Origin: DASXQK01 sp963724385
GTDB lineage: Bacteria; Pseudomonadota; Alphaproteobacteria; Dongiales; Dongiaceae
Assembly (NCBI GenBank): GCA_963724385.1
Contig: CAVRUJ010000002.1
Coordinates: 558,001-622,000, forward strand
Length of the DNA stretch: 64,000 bases
Direction of reading: 5' to 3'
Shown: positions 1 to 8,960 of the stretch, in pieces
Layout: the number at the start of each line of letters is the position of its first letter
Position numbering within the stretch: position 1 is the first letter of the stretch
Notes under the pieces: generated by a model
Told to the model about the DNA's origin: nothing
Database searches by the model: none
Seen by the model: only the letters and a program-made list of their open reading frames with translations
Position numbers and translations under genes: made by a program

Positions 1-1262
1 AGGATGGCCATGAAGGAACTCAGCACCAGGAGCGAGTTGAGATAGCGGATCCCGACATAGCCGGTGACGAACTCGGTGATGATCACCACCGCGATGAAGC
101 AGACATAGGCCGGGAGGGCATAGCGGATCAGTTCCCGGTGCCGCAGCAGGAACCCCGGCTTCGTCACCGGCACGCTCGGCAGCTTGCCAATGCTCTCCGA
201 AGTCAGGGCGGCCAACCGATGGGCCCGGACCCGCCAGTGGCGCAGCATATCCCCGAAGGTGGTCCTGAGTTTCGAGCCGCGGCGGAAGCACCGGTTGATC
301 ACCGCCAGGATCAGGACAACCCCCTCGGCCAGCGTGCTGTAATAGGCGGAGACATTGAGGACCAGCAGGACATTGACGATCAGCAGGAGGCTGAAAGAAC
401 CGAACACCGACCCGAGGCAGCCGCCCCGACCGCCGCCCAGCAACGTGCCGCCGACCACGACCGCAGCGAACACTTGCAGCAGCATGGCATCGCCCACCAG
501 AGGGTCGCCCGAGGCGGTCTGGGCCGAGATGAAGATGCCCGAGGCGCCGTAGAGCATCCCGCCCAGGACATAGGCGAAGAACTCGGTCGTCCGCACCTTG
601 ACGCCCGCCGAGCGGGCCGCCTCCCGGTCGCCGCCAATGGCGTAAAGGCCCGTGCCGAAACGCGTTCGTCGCAGCACCGCCCAGATGGCCATGAGCACGA
701 TCAGGATGACGATGGGTGCCGGCAGCAGGTTGGGGATCGCGGTGCCGGTGAAGAAGGCGCAGAAATCCGACGGCACCTGCCCGCCCGGCTTGTCCTGCAC
801 CAAAAGGGTCACGCCTTCGACGATGAACATGGTCGAGATCGTCACCACGATGGGCTGCAGGCGGAGCACGGCGACGAAGAACCCGTTGAAGGCGCCGGCC
901 AGGCCCCCGATGCCGAGCCCGGCTAGGCCCCAGGCGATCTCCATCCCCAGGCTCGGCGACACCGAAGGGTCGGGCTGCATCTGGGTCGCCAGCACGACAT
1001 TCACGAGCGAGATGACCGCGCCCACCGAGAGATCGAACCCGCCGGTCAGGATCACCAGGGTCTCGCCCACGGTTGCCAGCGACAGCATGGTGCCGCCGAC
1101 CGACATGTAGCTAACGTCGAAAAAGCCGAGCCCGTGGGGCGAAAGCGCATAGACGGTCGAAAAAAGAACGATGAAGACGACGATAGCGACGATCAGGCCT
1201 TGATTGTGCGCGATGCCGAGCATCAGCCGCGACTGCGGCGGGGACGACGTGATCGTGCTCAC
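1..1262 (-). CDS. Sugar ABC transporter permease, apparently two fused RbsC-type domains (3' end outside window)
   Basis: Inner-membrane permease of a ribose/xylose-type ABC importer. It reads without stops from a GTG start at 1262-1260, which overlaps the ATPase stop codon in a GTGA arrangement, to the window edge, about 420 residues. Residues 1-330 form a whole RbsC-like domain: an early hydrophobic segment, the conserved GGFDLSVGA motif, then GDREAARSAGV and GGTLLGGGRG. Family members normally end soon after this point (about 320-340 residues). Here the frame continues through a basic hydrophilic linker (about 335-375) into a new hydrophobic segment that resembles the start of a second permease domain. 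The gene is third in the operon after the binding protein and ATPase. The family is clear; the fusion is inferred because the end is missing. Confidence 0.85.
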   Translation of the reverse strand, partial: MSTITSSPPQSRLMLGIAHNQGLIVAIVVFIVLFSTVYALSPHGLGFFDVSYMSVGGTMLSLATVGETLVILTGGFDLSVGAVISLVNVVLATQMQPDPSVSPSLGMEIAWGLAGLGIGGLAGAFNGFFVAVLRLQPIVVTISTMFIVEGVTLLVQDKPGGQVPSDFCAFFTGTAIPNLLPAPIVILIVLMAIWAVLRRTRFGTGLYAIGGDREAARSAGVKVRTTEFFAYVLGGMLYGASGIFISAQTASGDPLVGDAMLLQVFAAVVVGGTLLGGGRGGCLGSVFGSFSLLLIVNVLLVLNVSAYYSTLAEGVVLILAVINRCFRRGSKLRTTFGDMLRHWRVRAHRLAALTSESIGKLPSVPVTKPGFLLRHRELIRYALPAYVCFIAVVIITEFVTGYVGIRYLNSLLVLSSFMAI

Positions 1263-2818
1263 GCGGCGGTCCCTCCGGCGTTGAGCAACCCGAGCACGGC
1301 GGTGGATTCGCCGAGCGCGATGCGCATGATCGTGGCCTCGTTGATCTGGCCGCGCTCCTCGGAAAGCTCGGCCACGATCTTGCCGGCGTAGATGACCAGG
1401 ACGCGCCGGCTCAGATTGATGACCTCGGCCAGCTCCGTGGAGTAGAACAGCACCGCCCCGCCGCTCTTTGCATAGTCCGCCATCAGCACGTAGATCTCGT
1501 GCTTGGTGCCGACGTCGACGCCGCGGGTCGGATCGTAGAGCAGCAACACGCGGCTGCCCGCCAGGAACCACTTCGCCAGCACGATCTTCTGCTGATTGCC
1601 GCCCGAGAAGGCGCTGACCGGCTGGAACAGGGCTCGCTGATCGACCTGCACCCGCGCCAGTGCTGCGGCCACGCCGCGCATCTCGGCCTCGGTATCGATG
1701 AGCCCATGCTTCAGGAAACGATCAATGATCGGGAGCGAGACGTTGCGCCGCCCGTCCAGGCGCAGCGCCAAGGCTTCGACCTTGCGCTCCTCCGGCACCA
1801 GGCTGATCCCCATGCGCGCGTTGATCGCCGCGCGCGGCGAGGTCAACTCCACGGGCCGTCCGTCGACGGAAATCTGCCCGGCCAGGGGCGCGATGTCGCC
1901 GAACATCGCCCGGAATAGGTCGAGCTGCCCCATGCCCTGCATCCCCACCACGCCCAGGATCTCGCCGGGGAAGAGGTCCAGGGATGCGTCCCGAAGACGC
2001 CCGGCGGAAAGGCCGCGCAGCGTGACCCGCGGCGCGGACCCGGGCCGGGCTCGCGGCTTCTCAGGGAACGTGGCGACGATCGAGCGGCCGATGATGAGCT
2101 CGATCACCTGCTCGTCGCTCACATCGCTCACGGCGAAGCTGCCCACGTCCCGCCCGTTGCGCAGCACGGTCAGGCTGTCGCAGAAGGCGCGAACCTCGAG
2201 CAGCCGGTGGGAGATGAAGAGGATCGTCACCCCTTCCCGCTTCAGCCGGGCGATCAACCCGCCGAGCCAGTCGATGTCGCGGCCCGAGAGAGCCGAGGTC
2301 GGTTCGTCCAGAAGCAGGATCCGCGGCTTGCGGAAGATGGCGCGCGCGATCTCGATTTTCTGGCGCAGCGGCAGCTCGAGCCGGCTCACCTCCAGATAGG
2401 GCTCGATGTTCGTGATGCCGAGATCCTTCAGATGGGCATCGACTAGCTCGGCGCCTTCGCGGGCGCGGATCATCCCGAACCGGTTGATCGGCTGGTAGGG
2501 CAGCAGAATGTTCTCGGCGACCGTGAGATTGGGAACCTGGGTCAGTTCCTGGAAGGCGGTCTGGATTCCGGCGCGATGGGCGTCGCGCGGCCCGTTCAGA
2601 TGAAGCACCTGGCCGAAGCAGGCGAGCGTGCCGGAGTCCGGGCGCATGAAGCCGCTGAGCAGCTTCACCATGGTCGATTTGCCGGCACCGTTCTCGCCGA
2701 GCAGCGCGTGCACCCGCCCGGGCTCGACTTCGAAGCTGGCATCATCGAGGGCGACCGTGGCGCCGAAGGCCTTGCGGACCTTGGACGCCGAAATGGCGGC
2801 TGCGGCTGGCATCGTCAT
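1259..2818 (-). CDS. Sugar ABC transporter ATP-binding protein (RbsA/XylG/MglA family)
   Basis: A 519-residue protein with two ABC domains that powers import of a monosaccharide or polyol. Walker A of domain 1, GENGAGKST, lies at residues 41-49, with a LLLDEPTSAL Walker B later. Domain 2 has the degenerate Walker A (GVVGMQGMGQ) and the SGGNQQK signature typical of the family, so one ATP site is probably non-canonical. I placed the start at the ATG at 2818-2816; the frame stays open upstream, but that part is antisense to the binding-protein gene and matches nothing. It lies 59 bases downstream of the binding protein, with a strong hairpin between, and overlaps the permease start by 4 bases. 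Confidence 0.93.
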   Translation of the reverse strand: MTMPAAAAISASKVRKAFGATVALDDASFEVEPGRVHALLGENGAGKSTMVKLLSGFMRPDSGTLACFGQVLHLNGPRDAHRAGIQTAFQELTQVPNLTVAENILLPYQPINRFGMIRAREGAELVDAHLKDLGITNIEPYLEVSRLELPLRQKIEIARAIFRKPRILLLDEPTSALSGRDIDWLGGLIARLKREGVTILFISHRLLEVRAFCDSLTVLRNGRDVGSFAVSDVSDEQVIELIIGRSIVATFPEKPRARPGSAPRVTLRGLSAGRLRDASLDLFPGEILGVVGMQGMGQLDLFRAMFGDIAPLAGQISVDGRPVELTSPRAAINARMGISLVPEERKVEALALRLDGRRNVSLPIIDRFLKHGLIDTEAEMRGVAAALARVQVDQRALFQPVSAFSGGNQQKIVLAKWFLAGSRVLLLYDPTRGVDVGTKHEIYVLMADYAKSGGAVLFYSTELAEVINLSRRVLVIYAGKIVAELSEERGQINEATIMRIALGESTAVLGLLNAGGTAA

Positions 2819-2832
2819 TGACTGTAACGCGA

Positions 2833-2871
2833 AAGGCGCGGGTCCGGGCCCTCGAACCGGACCCGCGCCTT
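2833..2871 (-). promoter_or_regulatory. Strong intercistronic hairpin between binding protein and ATPase genes
   Basis: Two perfectly complementary 15-base arms (2833-2847 and 2857-2871) enclose a 9-base loop. On the minus-strand transcript it follows the binding-protein stop and has no U-run after it, so it looks like an mRNA-stabilising or partial attenuating stem rather than a full terminator. Such stems usually keep binding-protein mRNA more abundant than that of the transporter genes downstream. Confidence 0.8.
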
Positions 2872-2877
2872 CAGTTG

Positions 2878-4008
2878 CTACATTTCCGGCTTGCCGCCCA
2901 GCGCCGCCTGCACGCCGATTTCCGGCGTGTCGGGCGAATAGATGGCCGCAAACCAACCCGGGTTCTTGATCAGCGAAGGCTGGAACGCGCTGCAGCCTCC
3001 CGCCATCTCCTTCCAGGTGCCTTCCACGCAAAGCTTGCTGGTCTCGTTGGTGTAGACCGGCAGCGGCAGCTTGATCAGATGCGGCACGTCCTTGCCGTCG
3101 AGGATGTCGACGACCCGCTTGAGGGCAAGCGCGCCGGAATAGGGCGGCGAAGCGTAGGAGATGCTCGGATAGCCCATCGGACGGTAGGTGTCGTGCGCGC
3201 CGTCGACGGCCGTGCCCTTGGCCAGCATTTGGATGCGGTGGCCGTTGGAGCCTTCGCCGGCGCAGGGGATCATCTTCTCGTCGGGAATGCCCGCTTCCGC
3301 TTCCATCGAAGCCGCGGTGTAGCAGCCGACCTGGAGCCACAGCCCATCGATCGTGTTCCACGGGTGCGTCGCCAGGATCTTCGTCAACTCAGTGCGCGCG
3401 ACGGCCTGGCTCCACATGCCCACCGCCGAGGCGACGATATGGATGTCAGGATATTTGGCGAAGACTTCCTGGGCGGCCGCCGTGCGCTGTGTGTCAACCG
3501 AAGTGCCCGGCACGCCGGTCAGCATGACGATGTTGCCCTTGCCGCCCATGGCCTTGACCAGCCACTCCGCGGTCACGCGGCCCGCTTCGGGCTGATCGAT
3601 GTGAACGTTGTAGGCACAGGGCTCGGTGATCTCGGCGTCGTAGGCAAAGACCTTTACGCCCTTGTCGCAGGCGTTCTTGACCACCTGGTTCAACGCGGTC
3701 GGCGAGATCGGGAAGGTCACGATCGCCTGGGCGCCCGACTGGACCATCGCGTTGATCTGCTGGATCTGACGCTCGGCGTTCGGGCCGGCGACCTGCACTT
3801 CCAGCGAGACCTTGTCTTTCAGTCCGGCGGACTCGGCCATGGCCTTGATGTTGTTGGCCGACTCCGTCTGCCAGTCGTTGCCGACGTAGCTCATGCTCAG
3901 ATAGATCTTGTACTTGCCTGCCGCGGAGGCATTGAAAACATGCCCCGACAGACCAAAGGCCGCGGCAACCACCGCGCCGAACATCAAGACACTAGACCAG
4001 GCTTTCAT
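2878..4008 (-). CDS. Sugar ABC transporter substrate-binding protein
   Basis: A 376-residue periplasmic binding protein of the RbsB/Peripla_BP_4 type. It has a signal peptide (MKAWSS, then a hydrophobic stretch ending near ASAA about residue 30) and the family opening YKIYLSMSYVGNDWQ. The motif AMVQSGAQAIVTFPISPTAL is the usual ligand-domain segment of this family. The start is the ATG at 4008-4006, which follows a GGAGGAG ribosome-binding site; an ATG five codons upstream contains that site and is unlikely. First gene of a three-gene import operon and divergent from the GntR regulator. The substrate cannot be read from the sequence. Confidence 0.92.
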   Translation of the reverse strand: MKAWSSVLMFGAVVAAAFGLSGHVFNASAAGKYKIYLSMSYVGNDWQTESANNIKAMAESAGLKDKVSLEVQVAGPNAERQIQQINAMVQSGAQAIVTFPISPTALNQVVKNACDKGVKVFAYDAEITEPCAYNVHIDQPEAGRVTAEWLVKAMGGKGNIVMLTGVPGTSVDTQRTAAAQEVFAKYPDIHIVASAVGMWSQAVARTELTKILATHPWNTIDGLWLQVGCYTAASMEAEAGIPDEKMIPCAGEGSNGHRIQMLAKGTAVDGAHDTYRPMGYPSISYASPPYSGALALKRVVDILDGKDVPHLIKLPLPVYTNETSKLCVEGTWKEMAGGCSAFQPSLIKNPGWFAAIYSPDTPEIGVQAALGGKPEM

Positions 4009-4121
4009 CGCAGCTCCTCCCATATCCGCGCGCCGACCACCCAGGCCCCTGAAATCAGGTCCACGGATCCACCCGGGCGGGCGCGGAGACGCCGCAGGTG
4101 GGCAAACGCTGTTTTGTTTTG

Positions 4122-4150
4122 ATCATAAATCATATATTACATATCGACAA
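4122..4150 (-). promoter_or_regulatory. Likely sigma70 promoter of the sugar ABC operon
   Basis: Read on the minus strand, TTGTCG (4150-4145) and TATGAT (4127-4122) are 17 bases apart, close to the sigma70 consensus. It sits in an unusually AT-rich patch of the 201-base region between the binding protein and the divergent GntR gene, so it is also the most likely place for the GntR operator. Confidence 0.6.
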
Positions 4151-4209
4151 GCCGATCGAGCGCCGCCGTCCTTGGCGCGCTCGTGAGGCGCCGGGAGGCC
4201 GGGGAAACG

Positions 4210-4890
4210 ATGCAACAGCAGCGCAGACGAACGGCGAAGCTGCCGCAGAAGCCGCTGCCGCGCGCGACCCTGCCCGACGAGATCTATCGGCGAACGCGGG
4301 AACTCATCCTCGACGGCGGCATCGCGCCGGGCGAGCTGGTCACGATCCAGGGCTTGGCGGACGCTTTCGGCGTCAGCGCCATGCCGGTGCGCGAAGCACT
4401 CCAGCGGTTGACCGCGGAGCGCGCGCTGACGGTGGTCTCGGGGCGCTCCGTCGGCATCCCGGATCTGAGCGCCGAAAGGCTGCGCGATCTTTATCGCGTC
4501 CGGCTGGAAGTCGAGACGATGGCCGCCGCCTGGGCGGCGGGACGGCTCTCGCCGCGCGACCTGCGCCAACTCGATCTGCTCGTGGGCGCCATGGGCAAGG
4601 CCGTGGCCGACGGCAACGCGCACGCCTATGTGCGCGCCAACCACGAGTTCCATTTCGTCATCTATCGCGCCTCGGGATCGGACACGCTGCTGTCGATCAT
4701 CGAAGGGCTGTGGCTGCAGGTCAGTCCCTATTTCCATCTCCTGCATGGCTCGGGGAACTACGTCATGGCCAATCAGGAGCATGAGCGCGCTCTTGCGGCC
4801 TTGAAGCGCAATGACTCGGCGGCCGTGGCCGCGGCGATCCGGGCCGACATAGAGGGGGCGGCGAAGGTGCTTCTTGAGTTGCTCGGCTGA
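4210..4890 (+). CDS. GntR family transcriptional regulator (FadR/FCD subfamily)
   Basis: A 226-residue DNA-binding regulator. The N-terminal winged helix contains the recognition segment GLADAFGVSAMPVREALQRL, typical of GntR proteins. The C-terminal all-helical FCD domain contains RVRLEVETMAA and NHEFHFVIYRASGS, which carry the metal/ligand-binding Asp/His residues of the family. I chose the ATG at 4210, preceded by GGGGAAA and GGGAGG; an in-frame GTG at 4183 would add nine residues. Divergent from the sugar ABC operon, which it most likely controls in response to the imported compound or a breakdown product. Confidence 0.9.
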   Translation: MQQQRRRTAKLPQKPLPRATLPDEIYRRTRELILDGGIAPGELVTIQGLADAFGVSAMPVREALQRLTAERALTVVSGRSVGIPDLSAERLRDLYRVRLEVETMAAAWAAGRLSPRDLRQLDLLVGAMGKAVADGNAHAYVRANHEFHFVIYRASGSDTLLSIIEGLWLQVSPYFHLLHGSGNYVMANQEHERALAALKRNDSAAVAAAIRADIEGAAKVLLELLG

Positions 4891-4898
4891 ACTAACCC

Positions 4899-5666
4899 TC
4901 AGGCCGGCATCAGCGCCAAGCTCATCGTATCAATGGTGAAGCTGCCGTCCGCCTCGATCGTGAAATGCTGCGCCACCGCGTCGGCCATTTGCACCTGCAA
5001 GGCACGGATCGCCTGAACCTGGACTTCGGGCGTCGCCATGCGCTGGATCCAGGAAGCGAAATCAAGCCTGACCCTGCGCCGGGCCTGCAAACGGGGCGCG
5101 AAGCCGGCGTCCTGCGCCATTCTGGTCCACTCCTCGACGCTGTAGTTGCGCACATGGGATGGGTCGCGCAGCAGCTCGACTGCCTGCAGGTAGGTGTCGA
5201 GCAGCGGGACGCCCGGCGAGACGGCATCGACGAAGGCAGCCTGGCCGCCGGGCCTTAGCACGCGACGCGCCTCGCGCAGGCCGGCAGGGACGTCCCGCCA
5301 GTGATGGGCACTGTAGCGGCTGAGCACGAAGTCAAAGCTGCCCTCGGCAAAGGGCAGCGCCTCGGCCGCACCCCGCCGGGTCAGGACATTGCCGAGACCG
5401 CGCCTGGCCGCTTCGCCGGCGACGGCTTGCAGCATGTCATCGGACAGGTCGTAGCAGACGACCTCGCGTACGTGCGGCGCGACGTAAAAGCCGACATGAC
5501 CGCCGCCGCAACCGAGGTCGAGGACCCGGGCCTGCTCATGGCCGGTGACCAAGGCCGCAAGTTCTTCCAGATCCGGCCCCTTCGAATGCACGGCGCTCGT
5601 GACGTAGGCGGCGGCACGGGGGCTGAATTGCGCCGTGACGACCGTTTCCTGGCTCTTGCTTGTCAT
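4899..5666 (-). CDS. Class I SAM-dependent methyltransferase
   Basis: 255 residues. The SAM-binding motif VLDLGCGGGHVGF is at about residues 48-60, followed by the acidic post-II loop VVCYDLSDDML and FDFVLSRYSAHHW, the layout of UbiE/Methyltransf_11 proteins. The substrate is unknown. It converges tail-to-tail with the GntR gene (8-base gap) and is divergent from an XRE/MmyB-type regulator, a pairing that suggests the regulator controls it. Confidence 0.88.
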   Translation of the reverse strand: MTSKSQETVVTAQFSPRAAAYVTSAVHSKGPDLEELAALVTGHEQARVLDLGCGGGHVGFYVAPHVREVVCYDLSDDMLQAVAGEAARRGLGNVLTRRGAAEALPFAEGSFDFVLSRYSAHHWRDVPAGLREARRVLRPGGQAAFVDAVSPGVPLLDTYLQAVELLRDPSHVRNYSVEEWTRMAQDAGFAPRLQARRRVRLDFASWIQRMATPEVQVQAIRALQVQMADAVAQHFTIEADGSFTIDTMSLALMPA

Positions 5667-5771
5667 CGTTGCTTCCCCGAAGCGGTTCGCGTTGGCTCGA
5701 ATTGCATGCTGTCCCTAGCACCATTCCGGAACATGGTATAAGGCGACAATTATCCTGGTATTATTTCTGCC

Positions 5772-6629
5772 ATGAACGCCACCGCCGCCGCCGGGCCAAG
5801 AAAGACGCTGGGCGAATTCCTGCGCCGGCAGCGCGCCAAGCTCCAGCCCGCGGCCGTAGGCCTTCCCGCCAGCACGCGCCGGCGTACCCCGGGCCTGCGG
5901 CGGGAAGAGCTGGCCGCGCTCTCCGGCATCAGCGCCACCTGGTACAGCTGGGTCGAGCAGGGCCGCCCGGTCTCGCTCTCCGTCGGCGCGCTGGCGCGCC
6001 TCGCCACGGCGTTGCGGCTGTCGCGCGCCGAACGCACCTATCTCTTCGAGCTCGCCGGCCGGCGCGATCCGTCCGAGCCCGGGGAGGACGAGGAACCTCT
6101 GCCGCAGGGCCTAGAGAGGATCGTCACCGCGCTTCCCATGCCGGCCTATGTTCTGGACCGCTCCTGGCGGGCGGTCGCGTGGAATCCGCCAGCGAAGAAG
6201 CTGTTCGTCGGCTGGCTCGACCAGCCGCAGCGCCGGAGCCTCCTCGAGTACATCTTCCTCGAGCCGGCGGCCAGGCGCCTGATCAGCGACTGGGAGAACC
6301 GGGCGCGGCGCATCCTGGCCGAGTTCCGCGTCGACTTCGCCCGGCACATGGACGACGCGGACCTCCGCGCCCAGGTCGCTGAGCTGACGCAGCGCAGCGC
6401 TGCCTTCGCCCGGATTTGGGAGGAGCACGCGGTGCTCGGCCGCGAAGGCGGCGAGCGTAGCTTTAATCACTCGGACCCGGGCTTCCGGCGATTCGAGCAG
6501 ACGGGGTTCACGCTCGCAAGCCATCCCGACCTGAAACTCATGGTGCTGACCCCGATCTCTGCGTCGCCCACCAAGGGCGCCGCTAGCGCAGGAAAAGCCA
6601 AACTGTCAGGGCGGCGCCGATCAGGATGA
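5772..6629 (+). CDS. XRE-family regulator with MmyB-like ligand-binding domain
   Basis: 285 residues. The N-terminal helix-turn-helix is recognisable in TPGLRREELAALSGISATWY followed by WVEQGRPVSLSVGALARLATAL. The rest, with the PMPAYVLDRSWRAVAWNPPA segment, matches the MmyB-like PAS-related ligand-binding domain that binds fatty-acid-like or other small molecules in studied members. Divergent from the methyltransferase over a 105-base intergenic region. Its last 47 bases overlap the convergent TauE-type gene. Confidence 0.88.
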   Translation: MNATAAAGPRKTLGEFLRRQRAKLQPAAVGLPASTRRRTPGLRREELAALSGISATWYSWVEQGRPVSLSVGALARLATALRLSRAERTYLFELAGRRDPSEPGEDEEPLPQGLERIVTALPMPAYVLDRSWRAVAWNPPAKKLFVGWLDQPQRRSLLEYIFLEPAARRLISDWENRARRILAEFRVDFARHMDDADLRAQVAELTQRSAAFARIWEEHAVLGREGGERSFNHSDPGFRRFEQTGFTLASHPDLKLMVLTPISASPTKGAASAGKAKLSGRRRSG

Positions 6630-7314
6630 TGCTGATGCGCAACGGCCGGTCCGGCAGGCGCAGCAGAAGCCAGCTGCCGGCAAGCCCGCCCGTGACCGAA
6701 CCTGCGGCCATGGCCAGCGCGCCCTGCCAATGAACGTCGCTCGAGAAGGCGAAGACGGCCACGGCCGAGGTGTTCATGATCGTCGCCAGCAGATTCTTGG
6801 TCGTGGCGGCCATGCGCAAGGCCTGGCCCGCCAGGCTAAGCGCCGCCAGCATGAGGAATCCGATGCCGCCGCCGAAATAGCCGCCATAAATGGAAATGGC
6901 GAGCTGGATCATGCCCAGGAGCCGGGGCGGAAGCTTGGCATTCTGGGGCAGGCGCCTGCGGATCGGGTCGCCCAGCGCGAAGACCACGGTCGCGAACAAG
7001 ACCAGCCACGGGACCAGCCGCGCGAAAATGGAGGCGGGCGTGGCGAGCAGGAGCAGGGCGCCGATGGTGCCGCCCAGGAGGCTGATGGCGATCAGCGCCC
7101 CGAGGCCGAGCTTGCCCACTCCGCCCGCGGCTCGGCGCCCCGACCAGGACATGGCGATCTGGCCGGGAAAGAGAGCGATGCATGAGGTGATGTTGGCGGC
7201 CCGAGGATCGAGCCCGGCGAGAAGCAAGGCTGGAAAGGTGATGAAGGAGCCGCCGCCCGCGAGCGCATTCTGGGCCCCGGCCCAGAAGCCGGCGGCGGCG
7301 AGCAGCAGGAGCAT
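6583..7314 (-). CDS. TauE/SafE family membrane transporter
   Basis: 243 residues, almost wholly hydrophobic, with about seven to eight membrane segments. The opening FWAGAQNALAGGGSFITFPALL and the mid-protein YGGYFGGGIGFLMLA are the two repeats that mark TauE/SafE proteins, proposed exporters of sulfonates, sulfite or organic acids. It is the last gene of an MFS / UxaA-family / TauE minus-strand run, starting 23 bases after the UxaA-type stop. The 3' end overlaps the convergent XRE gene by 47 bases. Confidence 0.88.
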   Translation of the reverse strand: MLLLLAAAGFWAGAQNALAGGGSFITFPALLLAGLDPRAANITSCIALFPGQIAMSWSGRRAAGGVGKLGLGALIAISLLGGTIGALLLLATPASIFARLVPWLVLFATVVFALGDPIRRRLPQNAKLPPRLLGMIQLAISIYGGYFGGGIGFLMLAALSLAGQALRMAATTKNLLATIMNTSAVAVFAFSSDVHWQGALAMAAGSVTGGLAGSWLLLRLPDRPLRISIILIGAALTVWLFLR

Positions 7315-7337
7315 GGCGCGAGAGGTCTAAGCCGGCC

Positions 7338-8858
7338 CTACATCACCGCGCCCAGCTGCCAGGGCGTGAATTCCTCTTCACCCATGCCCAGGAGCTCGCT
7401 CTTGGTCCGCTCGCCCGAAGCCGTGGCGATGACGAGATCGAAGATCCGCTTGCCGATCTCCTGCACGCTGGCTGCCCCATCGGCGATCGGCCCGCAATCA
7501 ATATCCATGTCGTCCTGCATGCGCCGGTAGAGGGGCGTATTGGTCGCGAGCTTCAGGCTCGGGGCCGGCTTGCAGCCGAAGGCCGAACCGCGGCCCGTGG
7601 TGAAGCAGATGACATTGGCGCCACCGGCCACCTGGCCGGTCACAGAGACCGGATCGTAGCCGGGCGTATCCATGAACACGAAGCCCTTGGCCGTGAGTGG
7701 TTCGGCGTAGCGGTAGACGTCCACGAGATTGCTCGTGCCGCCCTTGGCCACCGCGCCCAGGGACTTTTCCAAGATTGTCGTAAGTCCGCCGGCCTTGTTC
7801 CCCGGGCTCGGGTTGTTGTTCATCTCGCCGCCGGTCCTGGCGGTGTAGTCCTCCCACCAGCGGATGCGCTTGATCAGCTTCTCGCCGATGGCCTTGTTCA
7901 CCGCCCGGCGTGTCAGAAGATGCTCGGCGCCATAGATCTCCGGGGTCTCGGAAAGCACCGCCGTCCCTCCATGGCGCACCAGCAGATCGGCGCAGGCACC
8001 CAGCGCCGGGTTGGCCGTGATGCCCGAATAGCCGTCCGAGCCGCCGCATTGGAGCGCCAGGATCAGATGGCTCGCCGGCAGCGTCCTGCGTTCGACCTTG
8101 TTGGCCACAGGCAGCATCTCTTTGAGACGCGCCACTCCCTCCTGCACCGTCTTGGCGATGCCGCCCGAATCCTGGATCGTCATGGTCTGCAGGAAGGGGC
8201 CGGCCTCGAGGCCCTCGGCGGTCATCAGCCGGCCGATCTGGTTGGCCTCGCAGCCGAGTCCCAGGATCAGAACGCCGGCGAAGTTGGGATGGCGCGCGTA
8301 GCCGGCGATCGTCCGGCGCAAGAGTTCCATGCCCTCGCCTTCGCTCGCCATGCCGCAGCCCGTGCCGTGGCCAAGCGCCACGATCCCGTCCACATTGGGG
8401 AAAGCGGCCAAGGCCTCGCCGCGGAACTTGTCGGCGATCAGCTTGGCGGCGGTGGCCGAGCAATTGACCGAAGTGAGGACGCCCAGGTAGTTGCGCGTCG
8501 CGGCCCGACCATCCTCGCGCAGGAACCCTTGGAAGGTTGCCCGTTCGGCTTCCGGCACGTAGTTCGTCGGCTTGAAGTCGGCGGCGAAGGCGTAGTCGCG
8601 CTCGAAGGTCTCCACGGCCAGATTGTGAGTGTGGACGTGATCGCCCGGCGCGATATCGGCCGAGGCGAAGCCGATGATCTGGCCGTATTTGCGCACCGGG
8701 GCACCCTTGGTGATGGCCGAGGTCGCCACCTTGTGGCCGGCCGGGACCGGCGCCCGGCATTGCACGTTCTCCCCGGCCAGGCTGGCGCCCGGAAGAAGCT
8801 CCACGCGGGCGACGACCACGTTGTCGGCGGGATGAAGGCGCAGGGCGAGCGGCTGCAT
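7338..8858 (-). CDS. UxaA-family altronate/galactarate-type dehydratase
   Basis: 506 residues, the normal length of the UxaA family, which dehydrates sugar acids such as D-altronate or galactarate to 2-keto-3-deoxy acids. An N-terminal SAF domain (about residues 10-90, ending GDHVHTHNL) is followed by the catalytic body with NYLGVLTSVNCSATAA, GHGTGCGM, GLGCEANQI and LQCGGSDGYSGITANPA. The Cys and His residues in these motifs fit the metal site. Preceded by GGGAAG. It lies 102 bases after an MFS transporter gene, so uptake and dehydration of a sugar acid is a reasonable but unproven role. Confidence 0.9.
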   Translation of the reverse strand: MQPLALRLHPADNVVVARVELLPGASLAGENVQCRAPVPAGHKVATSAITKGAPVRKYGQIIGFASADIAPGDHVHTHNLAVETFERDYAFAADFKPTNYVPEAERATFQGFLREDGRAATRNYLGVLTSVNCSATAAKLIADKFRGEALAAFPNVDGIVALGHGTGCGMASEGEGMELLRRTIAGYARHPNFAGVLILGLGCEANQIGRLMTAEGLEAGPFLQTMTIQDSGGIAKTVQEGVARLKEMLPVANKVERRTLPASHLILALQCGGSDGYSGITANPALGACADLLVRHGGTAVLSETPEIYGAEHLLTRRAVNKAIGEKLIKRIRWWEDYTARTGGEMNNNPSPGNKAGGLTTILEKSLGAVAKGGTSNLVDVYRYAEPLTAKGFVFMDTPGYDPVSVTGQVAGGANVICFTTGRGSAFGCKPAPSLKLATNTPLYRRMQDDMDIDCGPIADGAASVQEIGKRIFDLVIATASGERTKSELLGMGEEEFTPWQLGAVM

Positions 8859-8960
8859 GGATCAAGCTTCCCAGATCGGTGGGCCGGTTGGCGCTTCAGT
8901 ATATAGCATTTCGCACCGCGCAGACCGCTCTCGCAGCCTTGGGTCGTCCCCGTCAGCCGG

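Noticed and set aside
2819..3361. N-terminal 180-codon extension of the sugar ATPase frame
   Set aside because: It is antisense to the well-supported binding-protein gene, lacks family similarity, and a better start lies at 2818.
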